Shown here: positions 32,451-40,862 of the stretch, in pieces
How positions within the stretch are numbered: the stretch's first letter is position 1
Layout: the number at the start of each line of letters is the position of its first letter
DNA from: Planctomycetota bacterium
Lineage (GTDB): Bacteria; Planctomycetota; UBA1135; UBA2386
Length of the DNA stretch: 52,409 nucleotides
NCBI GenBank assembly: GCA_016795295.1
Contig: JAEUHP010000056.1
Span: 1 to 52,409 of the forward strand
Direction: 5' to 3'
Translations under genes and position numbers: made by a program
Notes under the pieces: generated by a model
Told to the model about the DNA's origin: nothing
Database searches by the model: none
What the model saw: only the letters and a program-made list of their open reading frames with translations

Positions 32451-35400
32451 GGAACACCTCCGTCGCGAAGCGTCGCGTGAAGAAGCCCGGCGCCACCGGG
32501 TTGGGCCCCGACTCGGTGCGCACCAGCAGCGCGAGTTCGGCCTTGGTCTCGCCCACGGCCAGCGGCTGCCCGGTCTTGGGGTGCTTGAACGAGTCCCAGC
32601 GGAACACGGTGTAGTCCTTGCCCTGGAAGTTGGCCGGTTCCACCCGCCCTTGGCTGCAGAGGCGCAGCAGCCCCCACTTGCCCAGCTCTTCGAGGCGTGC
32701 GCCGACCTTGTCCTGGAACACCTGGAAGCCGACCACCTCGACGGCGGCACCCAGGGTCGGCCGCCAGCGCAGACGCCGTGTCTCGCGCTGCTTGGCCTCG
32801 ACCTTCTCGTCGCCGAGCTGGAACCGCGCCGCCGTGGTGTTGCCGACCTTCTGCAGCAAGAACTCCACGTCGCAGCCGAACTCGCCAGCGCCCGCGTTGC
32901 ACAGGGCGGCTTGGACCCGATCCAGGTAGGCGAGGTCCCCGGCGAACTCGGGGTGCAACTCGGTGAACCCGACGGCCTGCGCCGTCTCCTCGAGGTAGCG
33001 CAACCACTTGCGCGCCGACTCGAATTCACCGCCCTTCTTGAACACCGCCTCGAAACGATCGGTGTCGACCACCTCGGCGCCGTCGGCGGCACACGGGAAG
33101 CGCCGCCCGAAGTCTTCGAGCGCCTTGCCGATGCCTTCGCGCCAGACCTTGTTGGTCTCCTCCTCGATCTCGCGCGCCAACGCGAACTGCACCGCGTCGA
33201 GCAGGCCGAGCAGGGCCCGCTGCATGGCCTCCTTGAGCTGCGCGTCGGCATACTCTTCGGTTTTGGTGCGCACGCCGATGCGGGCCTTGGCCAGGGCCTG
33301 GCGCACGCGCTCGAGCTGGCTCGCTTCGCCGCGTTTGGCCTCGGGCACGATGCGCTGCAGGTGCGGCCGCGCTTCGAAGAGCGGCTGCACCACGTCGCGC
33401 AGGTCTTGGATCGACTTCAGCGTCTCGCGCAGCCAAGCCAGGTCGCCGACCCGACACTCGACCCCGAGTCCGCTCAGGCGGTTGCAGACCTCGCGATAGG
33501 CAGCCGTGTAGACACTGTCTTCCCCGGTGAGCTGCGCCACGTCCTTCATGGCGTCTTCGAGGTTGGACTTGCGGCGCGGCCCCATCTTGGCGAGCTGCGA
33601 CTTCCACTCGTCGATGGCTTCCTGCTTCCAGCGGGCCTTGAGCGTCTCGCTGCTGTTGCCGCCGAGCAAGTCGCCCTTCTTCTCGAGCAGCGGGTCGAGT
33701 GGCGTTTCGTTGACGTAAGCCGCGACGACACCCGCCCCTTCGTCGAGCAACCCCGATTGCGGGCTCTGCGACAGGATCTTCGACCAGCCCACCTTGCCGG
33801 CCTGGCCCTGCTCTTCCAGCACAGCCTGCAGTTCCCGGCCGTAGATGTCCTTGCCGCGCACCAACTCGTTGACGGCTGGTACCACGGCCTCTTCGGGCAG
33901 GAACTGCCAGTCGCGGAACACCGCCGTGGCCACCCGTTCGAGGAACGCGTCGCGGTGCGGCCGGCAGGCCGGCACTTCCTGGCCAGGGCGCCAAGTCCAG
34001 TAGCCGCGGCGCTTCAGGAAGTCCTCCGCCAGCCACTGCCGGTTCAGCAGCAGTTCGCCGCCGAGCATCCGGTACGCGGTCAGCTCGTCGGCGATGTCGC
34101 GCACGTCGCGACCCTGGCCCTTCTCGGCCACGGCTTTGGCCAGCGACTCGCGCAACCGCTGTTGGATCGGCTCGATCAAGGCCGCCCGCAGCTTGGCGAC
34201 GTAGAGCGGCCGCACACAGCGCTCGTAGAGTGGATTCACCTGGCCGAGCACGTAGCTGCCGACCGAGCCGTACTCGCGGTCGAGCTCGACGAACAGCTCG
34301 CGCAAGGCCTCGAACGGCCGGCCAACCTGCGCGCCGCTGCCTTCTTCCACGGCCAGCTGGGTCGCCACCGTCGGATCGAACTGAGCTCCCTCGCGGCACA
34401 CCCGCTCACTGCGCTCGATCAGGCCGGCGTGGCGCACGAACGAGAGCACCAGCAGCACCGACAGAATCAGGGCCGCGGCGGCGGCGCCGATCATGCCGAC
34501 CCGGCGCAGCAGTTCGCGCCGCTGCTCGGCCTTGGTCGAGGAACGAGCGAGGTCCTGGTCGGGGAACACCACCTGGGTGAACAGCTCGTCGATGAAGTAC
34601 GACTTCTTGTCGACCTTGCCCTCGGCCGCTTCCTCGCCCTCCACCTGCAGGCCTGCGGCATCGCGCATCGATCGCAACAACTGATCGAGCGGCTTGCCCT
34701 CCTGCGTGCCACTGGTGAAGTAGCAACCACGCAACTCGGAACTCTCGTGGTAGGGGTTCGGCTGCGCCAGGAGCTGGACGAACGCGGCCAACCGTTCGCG
34801 CGCCGCGGCGAACTGCATGGGGAACGACCACACTTTGCGCTTCTGCGCCGACGACTTGATGCCGCCGAGCAGCGCGAGGCGTTCGCCCTGCAGGCGTCGC
34901 TGCAACTCGTCGAAGCCGCTCCGGAACGCTTCACCGAGCGATTCCGGACGCGCCCCGAGGTAGGGGAACGTGAAGCCCCAGGTCTGGCCCCGCTCCTTCT
35001 TGCCGTAGGCGCCAAAGGTCTCGACGAAGCCGTCGAGCAAGTCGCACTTGGTGAACAGCAGGTAGACCGGGAACACCATCTCCAGGCGCTCGGTCAACTC
35101 GGCGACCCGCGCATGGATCCGCCGCGCGTGCTCGCTGAGCTGCTCGTCGGTGGCCTGCACCAGATCGCCGATGCCGATTGCGATCAGCGCACCGTTGATC
35201 GGCTTCTTGCTGCGCGCCTTCTTCAGCATCTCGAGGAACGCCAACCATTCGTCGCGATCCTCGGTCTGGGTGGTGTAGCGACCCGCGGTGTCGAGCAGGA
35301 TGCCCGAATCGGTGAACCACCAGTCGCAGTTGCGCGTGCCGCCGATGCCGCGCAGGCCGCGGCCGTGTTCGGACTGCGGGAAATTGAGGCCCGATTCGCG

Positions 35401-35826
35401 GAGCAGGGTGGTCTTGCCGGAGCCCGGCGGACCGATCACGATGTACCATGGCAGCTGGTAGAGCGCGCCCTTGCCCAGCTTGCTGTTCTTCAGGGCTGCG
35501 AGGGCACCGTCGAGCTGCTTCTCCAGGGCGTCCAGATGCTGGCGCCGGTCCGGCCGCACCGCCTCGCGATGCTCGCGGGCCTGGCCGCGCAAACGGTCCT
35601 CGATCAGCTTGGCGCGCCGGGCGGCCTGCAGACGCCGCCAAACGAACAGCAGCCCCGCGACCACCCACACCAAGACGCACAGCACCACCAGGGTGGGGTC
35701 GGCGAAGCCGAGCCAGGGACGCGCGGCGCGTCCCCCGTACCAAACCACTGCCGTGAGCAGCAGCAACCCCACGATCTGGGGCAGGGGCGGACGCAACACG
35801 ATGCCGAGCAGTTTCTTCAGCATCAT
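32434..35826 (-). CDS. tssM: T6SS inner-membrane protein TssM (IcmF)
   Basis: An 1130-residue membrane-complex protein. There are two N-terminal transmembrane segments (about 15-31 and 45-63). A cytoplasmic NTPase-like domain follows, with Walker A GPPGSGKT at residues 132-139 and the switch-like DTAGRY. A third transmembrane segment (AAAALILSVLLVLSFVRHAG, about 442-462) precedes a long periplasmic part ending in the IcmF C-terminal domain. The periplasmic part binds the TssJ lipoprotein and the transmembrane part binds TssL in this family. The length and topology are typical. ATGA at the start overlaps the tssL stop. The Walker A motif is intact, unlike in several TssM proteins. Confidence 0.97.
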   Translation of the reverse strand: MMLKKLLGIVLRPPLPQIVGLLLLTAVVWYGGRAARPWLGFADPTLVVLCVLVWVVAGLLFVWRRLQAARRAKLIEDRLRGQAREHREAVRPDRRQHLDALEKQLDGALAALKNSKLGKGALYQLPWYIVIGPPGSGKTTLLRESGLNFPQSEHGRGLRGIGGTRNCDWWFTDSGILLDTAGRYTTQTEDRDEWLAFLEMLKKARSKKPINGALIAIGIGDLVQATDEQLSEHARRIHARVAELTERLEMVFPVYLLFTKCDLLDGFVETFGAYGKKERGQTWGFTFPYLGARPESLGEAFRSGFDELQRRLQGERLALLGGIKSSAQKRKVWSFPMQFAAARERLAAFVQLLAQPNPYHESSELRGCYFTSGTQEGKPLDQLLRSMRDAAGLQVEGEEAAEGKVDKKSYFIDELFTQVVFPDQDLARSSTKAEQRRELLRRVGMIGAAAAALILSVLLVLSFVRHAGLIERSERVCREGAQFDPTVATQLAVEEGSGAQVGRPFEALRELFVELDREYGSVGSYVLGQVNPLYERCVRPLYVAKLRAALIEPIQQRLRESLAKAVAEKGQGRDVRDIADELTAYRMLGGELLLNRQWLAEDFLKRRGYWTWRPGQEVPACRPHRDAFLERVATAVFRDWQFLPEEAVVPAVNELVRGKDIYGRELQAVLEEQGQAGKVGWSKILSQSPQSGLLDEGAGVVAAYVNETPLDPLLEKKGDLLGGNSSETLKARWKQEAIDEWKSQLAKMGPRRKSNLEDAMKDVAQLTGEDSVYTAAYREVCNRLSGLGVECRVGDLAWLRETLKSIQDLRDVVQPLFEARPHLQRIVPEAKRGEASQLERVRQALAKARIGVRTKTEEYADAQLKEAMQRALLGLLDAVQFALAREIEEETNKVWREGIGKALEDFGRRFPCAADGAEVVDTDRFEAVFKKGGEFESARKWLRYLEETAQAVGFTELHPEFAGDLAYLDRVQAALCNAGAGEFGCDVEFLLQKVGNTTAARFQLGDEKVEAKQRETRRLRWRPTLGAAVEVVGFQVFQDKVGARLEELGKWGLLRLCSQGRVEPANFQGKDYTVFRWDSFKHPKTGQPLAVGETKAELALLVRTESGPNPVAPGFFTRRFATEVFRASSR

Positions 35827-36521
35827 CGGCCTCCTGCCGCGGCAGCGGCGAGCACCGGACCGGCCTTGCTGGCCAAGATCGCATCGAGCACGAGCAGCAG
35901 CAACAGCACGAAAGCGCCACAGGCGCTGGCCACCACCCACACCGGCAGGCGACGCACTTGGGCCGGCAGGGCGGCCTCCCGCTGGAAGCGCGGCGCCAAC
36001 GCCCGATCGCCGAAGCCGCGCGCCGCACGGATCTCCTGCACCAACTGATCGACCAGCTCGGCGACCTTCTGCATGCCGGCGAGATCGGCGTGTTTGCCGC
36101 GGAAGCCGAGCAGCAGGCAGTTCGTGTAGACCTCGAGCAAGTCGATCTCGCGGGCCTCCTTCTTGCTGCGCTGCTCCTCCAAACGCTTGTAGAACTGCTC
36201 GCCCGCGTTGAAGTCCTGGAAGTAGGCCATCTGCAGCGGCTGGTTCAGCCACTCGGCCTTGAGCTCCCAACGCGACCCGAACACGATCTCGTCGAGCAGC
36301 GCACACAACGCGTAACGCGCCTGGTCGAGGTGTCCCGAGTCGACCTGGCCTTCCCGGGCGGCACGCCCCAGCCGATCGAACATCTGGGCGATGGTCTGCC
36401 GCAGCGCCGCGGCACTGCCCGGGTCCTTGGCGCTGCGCAGGGTCAGGGCGAACGCGAACAACTCGCCGCAGAGATCGGGCAGCCGAACGGGTGCCGCGAC
36501 GGAGGTGGCTCCTGGACTCAT
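35823..36521 (-). CDS. tssL: T6SS inner-membrane protein TssL (DotU family)
   Basis: A 232-residue tail-anchored protein. The cytoplasmic DotU helical domain shows LFAFALTLRS, ARYALCALLDEIV, LNQPLQMAYFQDFNAGEQFYKRLEEQ and LEVYTNCLLLGFRGKH (the family's E-hook and GF.G). One transmembrane helix near residues 197-220 (VWVVASACGAFVLLLLLVLDAIL) precedes a short tail. There is no peptidoglycan-binding (OmpA-like) extension, so cell-wall anchoring must come from elsewhere. The ATG overlaps the tssK stop (ATGA), and its own end overlaps tssM, with which it forms the inner-membrane complex. Confidence 0.95.
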   Translation of the reverse strand: MSPGATSVAAPVRLPDLCGELFAFALTLRSAKDPGSAAALRQTIAQMFDRLGRAAREGQVDSGHLDQARYALCALLDEIVFGSRWELKAEWLNQPLQMAYFQDFNAGEQFYKRLEEQRSKKEAREIDLLEVYTNCLLLGFRGKHADLAGMQKVAELVDQLVQEIRAARGFGDRALAPRFQREAALPAQVRRLPVWVVASACGAFVLLLLLVLDAILASKAGPVLAAAAAGGR

Positions 36522-37843
36522 TCCTTCACCGCCAACAGTTCCATGGTGACCTTGCCGAGACCGGGGGAGACGTGCACGGCGAGCGTCAGCGAAGCGACGA
36601 TCGCCTCCCAGTGCTCGCCGCCCGGTTCGAAGACGAAGTAGTTGCGGCCGGTCTGCACCGGGATCTCGGGCGGCGGCTGCGGCACCACCTTGATCGAAAG
36701 CCCAGGAACCGCCCGGATCAGCAGGTCCTGGATGCGATCCTTGGACGAGACCTTGACCAGGCCGGGGAAACGCGCCTGCACGTCTTCGTCCGGCGCATCC
36801 GCTTTCACGGCGAGGTAGAGGCGGCCGTTGGTGAGCAGCGACGGCGACGGCACCTTGGCCGTGAACAGCCAGTCGCCCTGGCGCTCGATCGGCAGCTCGA
36901 GGCAACGCGTCGGGGCCGACTCGCCCAGCATCTCCTGCAATTGCTTGCCAAGGCCCTGAAAACACGCCCCGGCGTCGAGGTGGTCGTAGGCCGGCACCTC
37001 GCCGACGGCGGCTTTGGTGTGCAGCACACCGAGTTCGGCGCACAACCGGGCCAGCTGCAGGTACGCGGTCTCGGGAGGGGTCCGGTCGTGCAACAGGCAG
37101 TGGCGCAGGCCGGGCAGGCTGCCAGCAGCGGTGTGCAGCAGCAGCCAGGCGGTGGCATCGGTGAGCCCACCACCCCCACGGCGGCGCGACGCCAGCTCGG
37201 CCACTTTCTGCGTCAGCTGGCCGACCACTTGGCGCAGCACGGACACCACCGGCGGGGCCGCCGACAGAGTGGTCGCCGGGGGCACGAAATCCGCCGCCAG
37301 GGCGAACCCGGTGCCGCTCCGCACCACGCGCGCAACCGGCAGCACCAGCATGCCGTCACGCGACTCCCCGTCACCACGCAGCAACAGGTTGCGCGCCAAG
37401 GTGCCGATCTCGCGATCGACGCCGGGCCGGCCCTCGTCGCCGAGGCGCAAGGAGCGCTTCACGAACGGATACAGGCTGCCATCGGCGCCGAACACCGCCG
37501 CTCCCGCCTTGGCTTGGGGCAATGCCAGGAACACGGTCAGGCTCGACTGCGTGGCCGGGAACAGTTCGGTCAACTGCCGGGCCGCTGGCAGCGGGTCTCG
37601 GTCGGGGGCGGCGAACGGCGTGCCGTCGGCGAAGGTGCCAGTGGCGCGCAGCAGGGCGAACTGCCCACCGGCCAGAGCGCGTTGGTCGATCTCCAGATCC
37701 GCGCAGCCCCACGGGTAGGCGGCAGCACCGCGCGCCCGGTCCCGTGCTTCGGCAGCCACCCAGCGCTGCAACTGCTGGAAGTGCTGGGGCACCAGCATCA
37801 TGCCCTCGCCCCACAGGACCTGGTCCTCGGCGGCGCCGGTCAT
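36518..37843 (-). CDS. tssK: T6SS baseplate protein TssK
   Basis: A 441-residue baseplate connector. The N-terminal hallmark is VLWGEGMMLVPQHFQQLQRW (the family W.EGM.L.PQHFQ). The central region has the strand-rich NGRLYLAVKA and RFPGLVKVSSKDRIQDLLIRAVPGL, and the C-terminus NYFVFEPGGEHWEAIV. TssK links the baseplate to the TssL/TssM membrane complex. The length is usual. The ATG overlaps the tssJ stop (ATGA). Confidence 0.96.
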   Translation of the reverse strand: MTGAAEDQVLWGEGMMLVPQHFQQLQRWVAAEARDRARGAAAYPWGCADLEIDQRALAGGQFALLRATGTFADGTPFAAPDRDPLPAARQLTELFPATQSSLTVFLALPQAKAGAAVFGADGSLYPFVKRSLRLGDEGRPGVDREIGTLARNLLLRGDGESRDGMLVLPVARVVRSGTGFALAADFVPPATTLSAAPPVVSVLRQVVGQLTQKVAELASRRRGGGGLTDATAWLLLHTAAGSLPGLRHCLLHDRTPPETAYLQLARLCAELGVLHTKAAVGEVPAYDHLDAGACFQGLGKQLQEMLGESAPTRCLELPIERQGDWLFTAKVPSPSLLTNGRLYLAVKADAPDEDVQARFPGLVKVSSKDRIQDLLIRAVPGLSIKVVPQPPPEIPVQTGRNYFVFEPGGEHWEAIVASLTLAVHVSPGLGKVTMELLAVKE

Positions 37844-38328
37844 TTGCGATCCCCGGATTCGCGATCGGCGAGAGCCACGGCAAAATCGGCGAACACCAGC
37901 TTCTTCTTCTTCAGCTCGCCCACTTCGAGCAAGAGCCGCTGGTTGGGGTGTTCTTCGTTGAACATGCCGACCACCCCGACGTAGCGGACCCCGGGCTTGA
38001 TCTCGAAATCGATCCAGCACTTCTGGTCGACGTAGACGACGTCGTCCTTGTGTGGCGGAGTCCAGGTGCCCGAGGGCAACTTGGGGGGATCGGCGCGCAG
38101 GTCGGCGTCGCTCGCGTTCAGGAACGCATCCTTGTCCTGCAGCGCCACGAGGCGGATGTTCACCGCGCTGGGCTTCTGGTCGAACGTCGGATTGAGCTTG
38201 GCGGCGCCAACGGCGAGCACTTCGGCCTGGTACGGACCGCTGGCACAGGCCGTCGGCAGGGCTGCGGCCAGCAGGCCGGCCAGGAACCGCACGGACGCGC
38301 GGCGGCGAGAGCGGAGGGATGGGGTCAT
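37840..38328 (-). CDS. tssJ: T6SS outer-membrane lipoprotein TssJ
   Basis: A 162-residue lipoprotein. The N-terminus has positive charges, a hydrophobic stretch and a lipobox-like LPTAC with Cys at residue 28. The mature part has the TssJ beta-sandwich pattern: PSAVNIRLVALQDKDAFLNAS, WIDFEIKPGVRYVGVVGMFN and EVGELKKKKLVFADFAVAL. TssJ anchors TssM to the outer membrane. A TssJ gene implies an outer membrane of Gram-negative type. The ATG overlaps the fha stop (ATGA). Confidence 0.9.
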   Translation of the reverse strand: MTPSLRSRRRASVRFLAGLLAAALPTACASGPYQAEVLAVGAAKLNPTFDQKPSAVNIRLVALQDKDAFLNASDADLRADPPKLPSGTWTPPHKDDVVYVDQKCWIDFEIKPGVRYVGVVGMFNEEHPNQRLLLEVGELKKKKLVFADFAVALADRESGDRK

Positions 38329-39563
38329 CGGGAATCCTCGGACTGCGGCTCTGCGCCCTCGGCGGGCCGCTCGTGTTGGCGCAGGTAGCCCTGCTGGATG
38401 GCCGGCGATATTACTTGCTGGAACAGCTTGCCGCGCTCCTCGAAGAGCTCGGCGTAGAGCTTCTCGTAGGCTTCCCAGGCTCTGGCCGCACGCGACGCCA
38501 ACGACCAGCTCCGCTCGCTCTGCGAAGCCGCCAGGATGCGCGCCGGAGCGAGCTGGGCCACCACTTGCCCCACCGCCTCACGGACGCTGGCCAGCACCGC
38601 GAGCTGGTGTTCGGCGAGGTCGTGCAAGACGGCCTCCAAGTAGTGCCGGCGCACGTGTTCGCCGGCCGGGCCACTCCAGTCGAAGAGATACTGGGCCAGT
38701 TCCTTCGCCTCGAGCCCCTTCAACGGATTCTCGGTGCGCTGGAACACCAAGGTGACCTCGGCGCCGAACTCCTTGGCGAACAGGCTTCGCGACTGCAGGC
38801 TCTGGCCGAGCCACTGCACCGAAGCGTCGCAGTATTGGCGAACCAAGTTGGCGAACAGCTGCGCATCCGCCGCGGAACGCAGCGTCTGCCCCGGCACCAG
38901 GGGAGCCGCCAGCGCCTGAAGCGCGGCGAGGGCCCCAGCTTCGGCGTCTTCCGTCGCCCCACCCTCGGCACCGCCGCGCTTGGCACCCGCAGCCTTGCCA
39001 CCGACACCACCCAGCTTCTTGCCACACAGGCGCAACACGGCGGCCGCCGTCTCGGGCGGCAGATCGGCCAAGCCTTGGCGCAACTCGACAGCCAGCGTCG
39101 CTGCGCGCACCGGGGCAGGGCTGGCCAGCAGTTCGGCGTGGCGCGTCGCGAGCTGCTGCAACACCTGCTCGGCACGCCGCGCCGGATCGGCAGTGCTCAG
39201 GGTCGCGTCGAGATCGACCCCCTGCGCCACCGGGTCAGGCTCGAGGCTGAGCAGCAGCTCGAAGTCGCCCACCTGCAATCGATCGGCCGGAGCCAAGACC
39301 AAACCCTGCCCAGCGTCGATCGGCACCCCGTCGTGCAGCGTGCCATTCAGGCTGCCGAGGTCGAAGGCGCGCAGCGAGCCATCGGCCATGCACTCGATGC
39401 GCCCGTGCCGCGACGAAACCTTGCGCTCCGGATCGGCGACCTCGAAGTCGTTGTCGGCGCTGCGACCGAAGGTGACGACCCCGCCGGGCTGCAGGCGAAA
39501 CACCTGCTGCCGCAGTTCTTCGGCCGGTTCGATCCGGCGCAGGACGATGCGGAGGCCAACCAT
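38325..39563 (-). CDS. FHA-domain T6SS protein (Fha/TagH type)
   Basis: A 412-residue protein. Residues about 5-95 are a forkhead-associated domain with the phosphothreonine-binding residues GRSADNDF, SSRHGRIE and GSLNGT. A Gly/Ala-rich linker (about 190-215) leads to a helical C-terminal T6SS-type domain (LFANLVRQYCDASVQWLGQS, LFAKEFGAEVTLVFQRTENPLK, AYEKLYAELFEE). In this family the FHA domain reads threonine phosphorylation to switch on assembly, with TagF as antagonist. The start is set at MVGLRIVLRRIEP because FHA strands begin there; the upstream extension lacks domain character. It is the first gene of the 32-kb T6SS operon and faces a divergent lipoprotein gene. Confidence 0.9.
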   Translation of the reverse strand: MVGLRIVLRRIEPAEELRQQVFRLQPGGVVTFGRSADNDFEVADPERKVSSRHGRIECMADGSLRAFDLGSLNGTLHDGVPIDAGQGLVLAPADRLQVGDFELLLSLEPDPVAQGVDLDATLSTADPARRAEQVLQQLATRHAELLASPAPVRAATLAVELRQGLADLPPETAAAVLRLCGKKLGGVGGKAAGAKRGGAEGGATEDAEAGALAALQALAAPLVPGQTLRSAADAQLFANLVRQYCDASVQWLGQSLQSRSLFAKEFGAEVTLVFQRTENPLKGLEAKELAQYLFDWSGPAGEHVRRHYLEAVLHDLAEHQLAVLASVREAVGQVVAQLAPARILAASQSERSWSLASRAARAWEAYEKLYAELFEERGKLFQQVISPAIQQGYLRQHERPAEGAEPQSEDSR

Positions 39564-39743
39564 GTCGACGGGACGACGGACGAGCGGGCGGCTGGGGGCG
39601 GGCCAATCTTTGGCAGCTGGCGAAGTTCTGCAACTGCCAACCGAGAGAAGTTGCGGCAAAGGCACCTGCGGCCACCCCTTGGCATGGCTGCCAGCGGGCG
39701 ACGGACTTCAGCCGAGCCGCCCGGAAAGCCGATCCCCGAGGCC
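39564..39743. promoter_or_regulatory. Divergent control region of the T6SS operon with TTGGC/GCCAA half-sites
   Basis: The 180-base gap between fha and the divergent lipoprotein gene. It holds repeated half-sites: GCCAA 39602-39606, TTGGCAG 39610-39616, CTGCCAA 39634-39640, TTGGCA 39679-39684 and TGCCAG 39689-39694. They pair as inverted repeats (TTGGCAG/CTGCCAA, 24 bp between starts; TTGGCA-4-TGCCAG). A GAAGTT direct repeat (39622, 39647) also lies here. This looks like a cluster of operator sites. I could not identify a convincing -35/-10 or sigma-54 promoter. Confidence 0.4.
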
Positions 39744-40238
39744 ATGAAGTCCTCCCTGCGCTGCCTTCTGCTCCCCTTCGTGGCCATGACCGCGGCTTGC
39801 TCGACCACCGACACCGAGACCACGGGGACCATGGTAGCCCCCGCCCCCTTCGGCGAGACCCGGCCGCAACCGGCAAGCGAGCCCATTTCGGTCGAGAGCG
39901 ACTGGCTGATCGACCGCCCGCTGTCGACGCCGAACAACCGCTTCCGGGTCAAGTTGGTCTACCGGGTCTCCGGCAACCAGTCGGCGCTCGCCGAACAGTG
40001 CGTGAAGAACCACTGGGCCGAGGCCTGTGCCATCGCCCAGCGCGCACTCGACACCACCAACTTCCAAAAGGAGTTCGCCACCGAGCAGAGCCGCGCCGAT
40101 TGGCAGAACCAGCTGCAGCAGCAGTTCACCAACACCCTGTTCCCCTGCGTCGAAGGCCAGCCGATGGCCACGGTGACGGGCATCGTGGTGCGGCTGGTCG
40201 ATCAGGGCGCTGAGAACCAGGAGTTCATGGGGCGCTGA
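39744..40238 (+). CDS. Putative lipoprotein, divergent from the T6SS operon
   Basis: A 164-residue protein with a lipoprotein signal (LLLPFVAMTAAC, Cys at residue 19). The start is taken at MKSSLRCLLLP; the longer open frame upstream is the antisense of fha. After a Thr/Pro-rich linker (about 20-55), residues 60-160 read VKLVYRVSGN, then a helical stretch ending in LQQQFTNTLF and MATVTGIVVRLVDQG. The overall order (strand, acidic/amphipathic helices, final strand) is faintly like FliL-type periplasmic domains, but I do not assign it. Three cysteines follow in the mature part. It shares a promoter region with the T6SS operon, which may indicate common control. Confidence 0.65.
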   Translation: MKSSLRCLLLPFVAMTAACSTTDTETTGTMVAPAPFGETRPQPASEPISVESDWLIDRPLSTPNNRFRVKLVYRVSGNQSALAEQCVKNHWAEACAIAQRALDTTNFQKEFATEQSRADWQNQLQQQFTNTLFPCVEGQPMATVTGIVVRLVDQGAENQEFMGR

Positions 40239-40263
40239 TGCAGCGCCGGACTGCACGCTCCGG

Positions 40264-40335
40264 CCCGGCCAGGAGAACCCACTGCACTCAGCCTGGAGCC
40301 GGGGAACGCCCCACTCGCAGGCCGGCCCCCCGGCC
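40264..40335. terminator. Inverted repeats between convergent genes (possible bidirectional terminator)
   Basis: Two hairpin candidates. The first is CCCGGC+CAGG (40264-40273) pairing with CCTG-GA-GCCGGG (40292-40303), with a two-base bulge. The second is the perfect GGCCGG-CCCC-CCGGCC at 40320-40335, two bases after the stop of the biotin carrier gene. Convergent arrangement favours a termination function, but there is no long T-tract on either strand. Confidence 0.4.
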
Positions 40336-40337
40336 AA

Positions 40338-40862
40338 TCAGGACGCGGTTGCCGGCCGCTCAGGCCTGACGACCACCAGCGCCGCGCCTTGGTCGACCGT
40401 GGCGCCGGCCTTGGCCGTCACGATTTCGACGACGCCGTCGATGCCGGCGGCCAGCTTGTGCTCCATCTTCATCGCCGACAGGACCACCAGCGTCTGATCG
40501 GCGGCGATGCGTTCGCCGGGTTGGCAGCGCACTTCGAGCACGGTGCCCGTCATCGGCGCACGCACCGAGCCGTCACCCCCCGGCCCTCCGTTGCCCCGGC
40601 GCGGCCCGGGCGCCGCAAGCGTATGGGTGTGGCCATGGACCCGCACCGCAAAGTCCTTGCCGGCAGGCGCCCCATGGGCGACGAACGAACGCTCGAAGTC
40701 CTGGCCCTCGGGCCACAGACGCACCCCGCCATCGCCGAGCGCCTGGGCCCGAAACAGATACTCGGCAGGCCCCACCCGCACGCGCCAGCGGTCGGCGCCG
40801 AGGTGCTCGGCGGTCACTGCGACGGTCTTGCCGTCGCGCACGAACTCGCGGCCAATTCTCAT
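40338..40862 (-). CDS. Biotin carboxyl carrier protein subunit of an acyl-CoA carboxylase
   Basis: A 174-residue biotinyl carrier. The C-terminal lipoyl/biotinyl fold contains APMTGTVLEV and the biotinylation site AMKMEH, with the target Lys at residue 132. The N-terminal 95 residues (VRVGPAEYLFRAQ...AVRVHGHTHTL) resemble the BT/linker part of acyl-CoA carboxylase alpha subunits, here separated from the biotin carboxylase gene. ATGA at the start overlaps the biotin carboxylase stop, so both halves are translated together. The C-terminus ends with a short Arg/Pro/Ala tail. Confidence 0.9.
   Translation of the reverse strand: MRIGREFVRDGKTVAVTAEHLGADRWRVRVGPAEYLFRAQALGDGGVRLWPEGQDFERSFVAHGAPAGKDFAVRVHGHTHTLAAPGPRRGNGGPGGDGSVRAPMTGTVLEVRCQPGERIAADQTLVVLSAMKMEHKLAAGIDGVVEIVTAKAGATVDQGAALVVVRPERPATAS

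Noticed and set aside
39611..39632. A sigma-54 promoter (TGGC...TGCA) upstream of the lipoprotein or fha gene
   Set aside because: The best candidate, TGGCGAAGTTCTGCA, has GG and GC 11 bases apart instead of the required 12, and the other TGGC elements are even less well spaced.
38319..40238. A 639-codon plus-strand frame opposite fha
   Set aside because: The fha frame on the other strand has a full FHA domain. The plus-strand frame has protein-like character only from ATG 39744, where a lipoprotein signal starts.
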